DNA from: Verrucomicrobiota bacterium
GTDB lineage: Bacteria; Verrucomicrobiota; Verrucomicrobiia; Limisphaerales; JACRJZ01
NCBI GenBank assembly: GCA_016219875.1
Contig: JACRJZ010000010.1
Coordinates: forward strand, 1 to 64,000
Length of the DNA: 64,000 bases
Direction: 5' to 3'
The notes beneath the pieces are model-generated. The model saw only the letters and a program-made list of their open reading frames with translations, was not told the origin of the DNA and ran no database searches. This document shows, one piece after another, positions 62,856 to 64,000 of this stretch. The translations under genes and the position numbers were made by a program. The stretch's first letter is position 1, and each line of letters starts with the position of its first letter.

Positions 62856-63055
62856 CAGGCTGCATCAAGCTTCCGCCCGGCGCACCGGGTAGCGCAGGTT
62901 TTCAACCTGCCGTATCGCCGACTTGCAGTCGGCCAGGCCGTGAAACGTCCCGCCGGCTGGCCTCTTCCAACGCTCGCCGGTTGGAAAACCGGCGAGACGG
63001 CAGACCAGAAAGTCTGCGCTACGAGTGCTCCCGAACCCAGCCGGATGCAGCCTTG
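62856..63055. mobile_element. MITE-like element (family C), copy 2, with 9-bp target duplication
   Basis: 200 bp with ends CCAGGCTGCATC and GATGCAGCCTTG, same orientation as copy 1 and about 14 differences from it. It is flanked by direct repeats CAGTCAACG at 62847-62855 and 63056-63064. The right-hand duplication is part of a family A repeat arm, so the element inserted into that repeat. Confidence 0.88.
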
Positions 63056-63118
63056 CAGTCAACGTGAGGAGGCTCTGATTGCCTTGAAGTTTGAGCCTCG
63101 TTACCTCGGCTGCAACGG
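63054..63118. repeat. Palindromic repeat family A, copy 4 (degenerate)
   Basis: GCAGTCAACGTGAGGAGGCT on the left and GAGCCTCGTTACCTCGGCTG on the right match family A with several changes. The left arm was opened by the MITE-like element. The repeat supplies AGGAGG (63067-63072) upstream of the following gene. Confidence 0.8.
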
Positions 63119-64000
63119 AGTTTTTGGGCGGTGGCTGAGTTGCGCTCTGCTCCTGACCCTGCTTCTCCTGGCACCTCGCCTGGGCTTTGCCGCCAGCGCC
63201 GAAGACCGCGCCTTCAACGACGCGGCCAAGTCCTTCCAAGACGGCGCCGCCGAGCGGGCGGAGCGGTTGTTTGCCGACTTCGTGCTGAAGTTTCCTGAGT
63301 CGCCGCGCGGGCCGGAGGCGATCCTGTTGCAGGCCCGGGCCGCCTTCGCGCGCGATCATTTGCCCGCGGCGCTCGCCTTGCTGTCCACCAACCTGGCCCG
63401 CGCCGGACAAGCCGCCGACCAATACCGTTTTTGGCTCGGCCGAATGCGGTTGGAAAGTGGCGACGCCAAAGGCGCGGCGGCAGAGTTCGCGCAGTTGCTC
63501 ACCGACTACACCAACTCTCCGCGGCGGTTGGAGGCCAGCTTCGACGAAGCGCGCGCGCGGCTGCAACTGGCGGATTACCCCAGCGTGATCGAGCTGCTGC
63601 GGAAACCAGAGGGGGCGTTTCAGCGCGCGGCCAAAGCCGGTGGCGACGCGGAACTGATCGCGCGCGGCGAATTGCTGCTGGGCGAGGCGCTCTTCAAGCA
63701 GCGGGACTTCCGGGCCGCCGAGGCGGTGGCCCAGCGCGTCCCGGCCAAGCCCACCGAGATCGCGTGGGGACGCCAATTCCTGCTGTGCCGGTTGGAGTTG
63801 GCCACAGAGCGCGAGGAGTCCGCCTTGCGCGCCACCACCAACTTGCTGGCGCTGGCCGCCGCTTCGGGCAAGACCGAGTTGTCCGCGCACAGCCTCTTGC
63901 TGCAAGCCAGCATCCTGGAGGAGATGCAGGACTACGATGCCGCGTTGGCCGCCTACGACCGCCTCCAGTCTGGCGCCGCTCCCGAGGGTCTCCGGCGCGA
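63084..64000 (+). CDS. Exported TPR-like protein (partial, runs off the window)
   Basis: At least 305 residues, open at the right edge. The TTG start at 63084 gives KFEPRYLGCNGVFGRWLSCA then LLLTLLLLAPRLGFAASA, a signal peptide. The mature part repeats helical pairs of tetratricopeptide type (FNDAAKSFQDGAAERAERLF, FRFWLGRMRLESGDAKGAAA-like units, LLLQASILEEMQDYDAALAA), as in YbgF/BamD-like envelope proteins. The start is uncertain: the Shine-Dalgarno and first ~12 codons lie in repeat A, and no ATG fits. No other strand or frame here is coding. Confidence 0.75.
   Translation, partial: MKFEPRYLGCNGVFGRWLSCALLLTLLLLAPRLGFAASAEDRAFNDAAKSFQDGAAERAERLFADFVLKFPESPRGPEAILLQARAAFARDHLPAALALLSTNLARAGQAADQYRFWLGRMRLESGDAKGAAAEFAQLLTDYTNSPRRLEASFDEARARLQLADYPSVIELLRKPEGAFQRAAKAGGDAELIARGELLLGEALFKQRDFRAAEAVAQRVPAKPTEIAWGRQFLLCRLELATEREESALRATTNLLALAAASGKTELSAHSLLLQASILEEMQDYDAALAAYDRLQSGAAPEGLRR

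Noticed and set aside
62865..63905. 346-residue minus-strand frame at the right end
   Set aside because: It mirrors the TPR-like gene and runs through two repeat families; the plus strand carries a signal peptide and helical repeats.
1..64000. CRISPR array, tRNA or rRNA genes
   Set aside because: No regularly spaced direct repeats and no tRNA or rRNA signatures were found; the repeats present are dispersed palindromes.

Overview
The window is GC-rich and tightly packed, and looks like a member of the PVC group, most likely Verrucomicrobiota. This is inference. It rests on a pseudopilin with an H-x9-DG motif, a tandem array of ADOP-type permeases under a PadR regulator, and a large load of short palindromic repeats, some of them inside housekeeping genes. 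No rRNA, tRNA or CRISPR array was seen.

Layout. 1-742: the 3' end of a group II intron (+ strand) sits inside a dndC-like gene (- strand) and cuts it after about 201 codons. 803-938 is a compound hairpin element. 1453-3135 is a secreted protein of unknown function. 3243-6217: complete uvrB, a ParE-type toxin-antitoxin pair, then a second, diverged copy of only the uvrB 5' end. 6227-10976: a defence operon read leftwards, with a beta-class DNA methyltransferase, a probable restriction endonuclease, a 66-residue protein, and a zinc-hook ABC/SMC-like ATPase ending in a HEPN-like Rx4H motif and a Cys4 cluster. 11268-17649: pseudopilin, amidohydrolase, TIM-barrel protein, rpsB-tsf and a ferredoxin-like protein. 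17952-21175: a 44-residue membrane microprotein, a two-domain methyltransferase and a membrane-bound phosphatase/sulfatase-fold enzyme, probably envelope polymer functions. 21563-29851 (- strand): histidine kinase, response regulator, Do-type protease, HrpB helicase and TrpS. 30010-47862 (+ strand): an 18-kb export cluster of PadR, ABC ATPase, five ADOP permeases, a chimeric serine hydrolase, a second ABC ATPase and a membrane fusion protein. 47905-58980: membrane protein, clpP-clpX, a multicopper oxidase with three FN3-like domains, and a sugar-epimerase/FkbM-like/glycosyltransferase cluster. 59403-62736: coaD, DUF177, rpmF, plsX and fabH (coenzyme A, ribosome, fatty-acid initiation). 63084 to the end is a partial TPR-like exported protein.

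Main points of interest: (i) a partly decayed defence island next to uvrB, with an intron-killed dndC, a restriction-modification operon carrying a candidate RloC-like ATPase-RNase with an extra zinc cluster, and a toxin-antitoxin module bracketed by uvrB sequence; (ii) in-frame repeat insertions in UvrB, HrpB and a histidine kinase; (iii) a ~200-bp MITE-like element with terminal inverted repeats and clean 9-bp target duplications at both copies, one nested in another repeat; (iv) an ADOP array that appears to have donated its N-terminal segment to an unrelated serine hydrolase.

All calls come from reading the sequence and translations. No database search or structure prediction was run.
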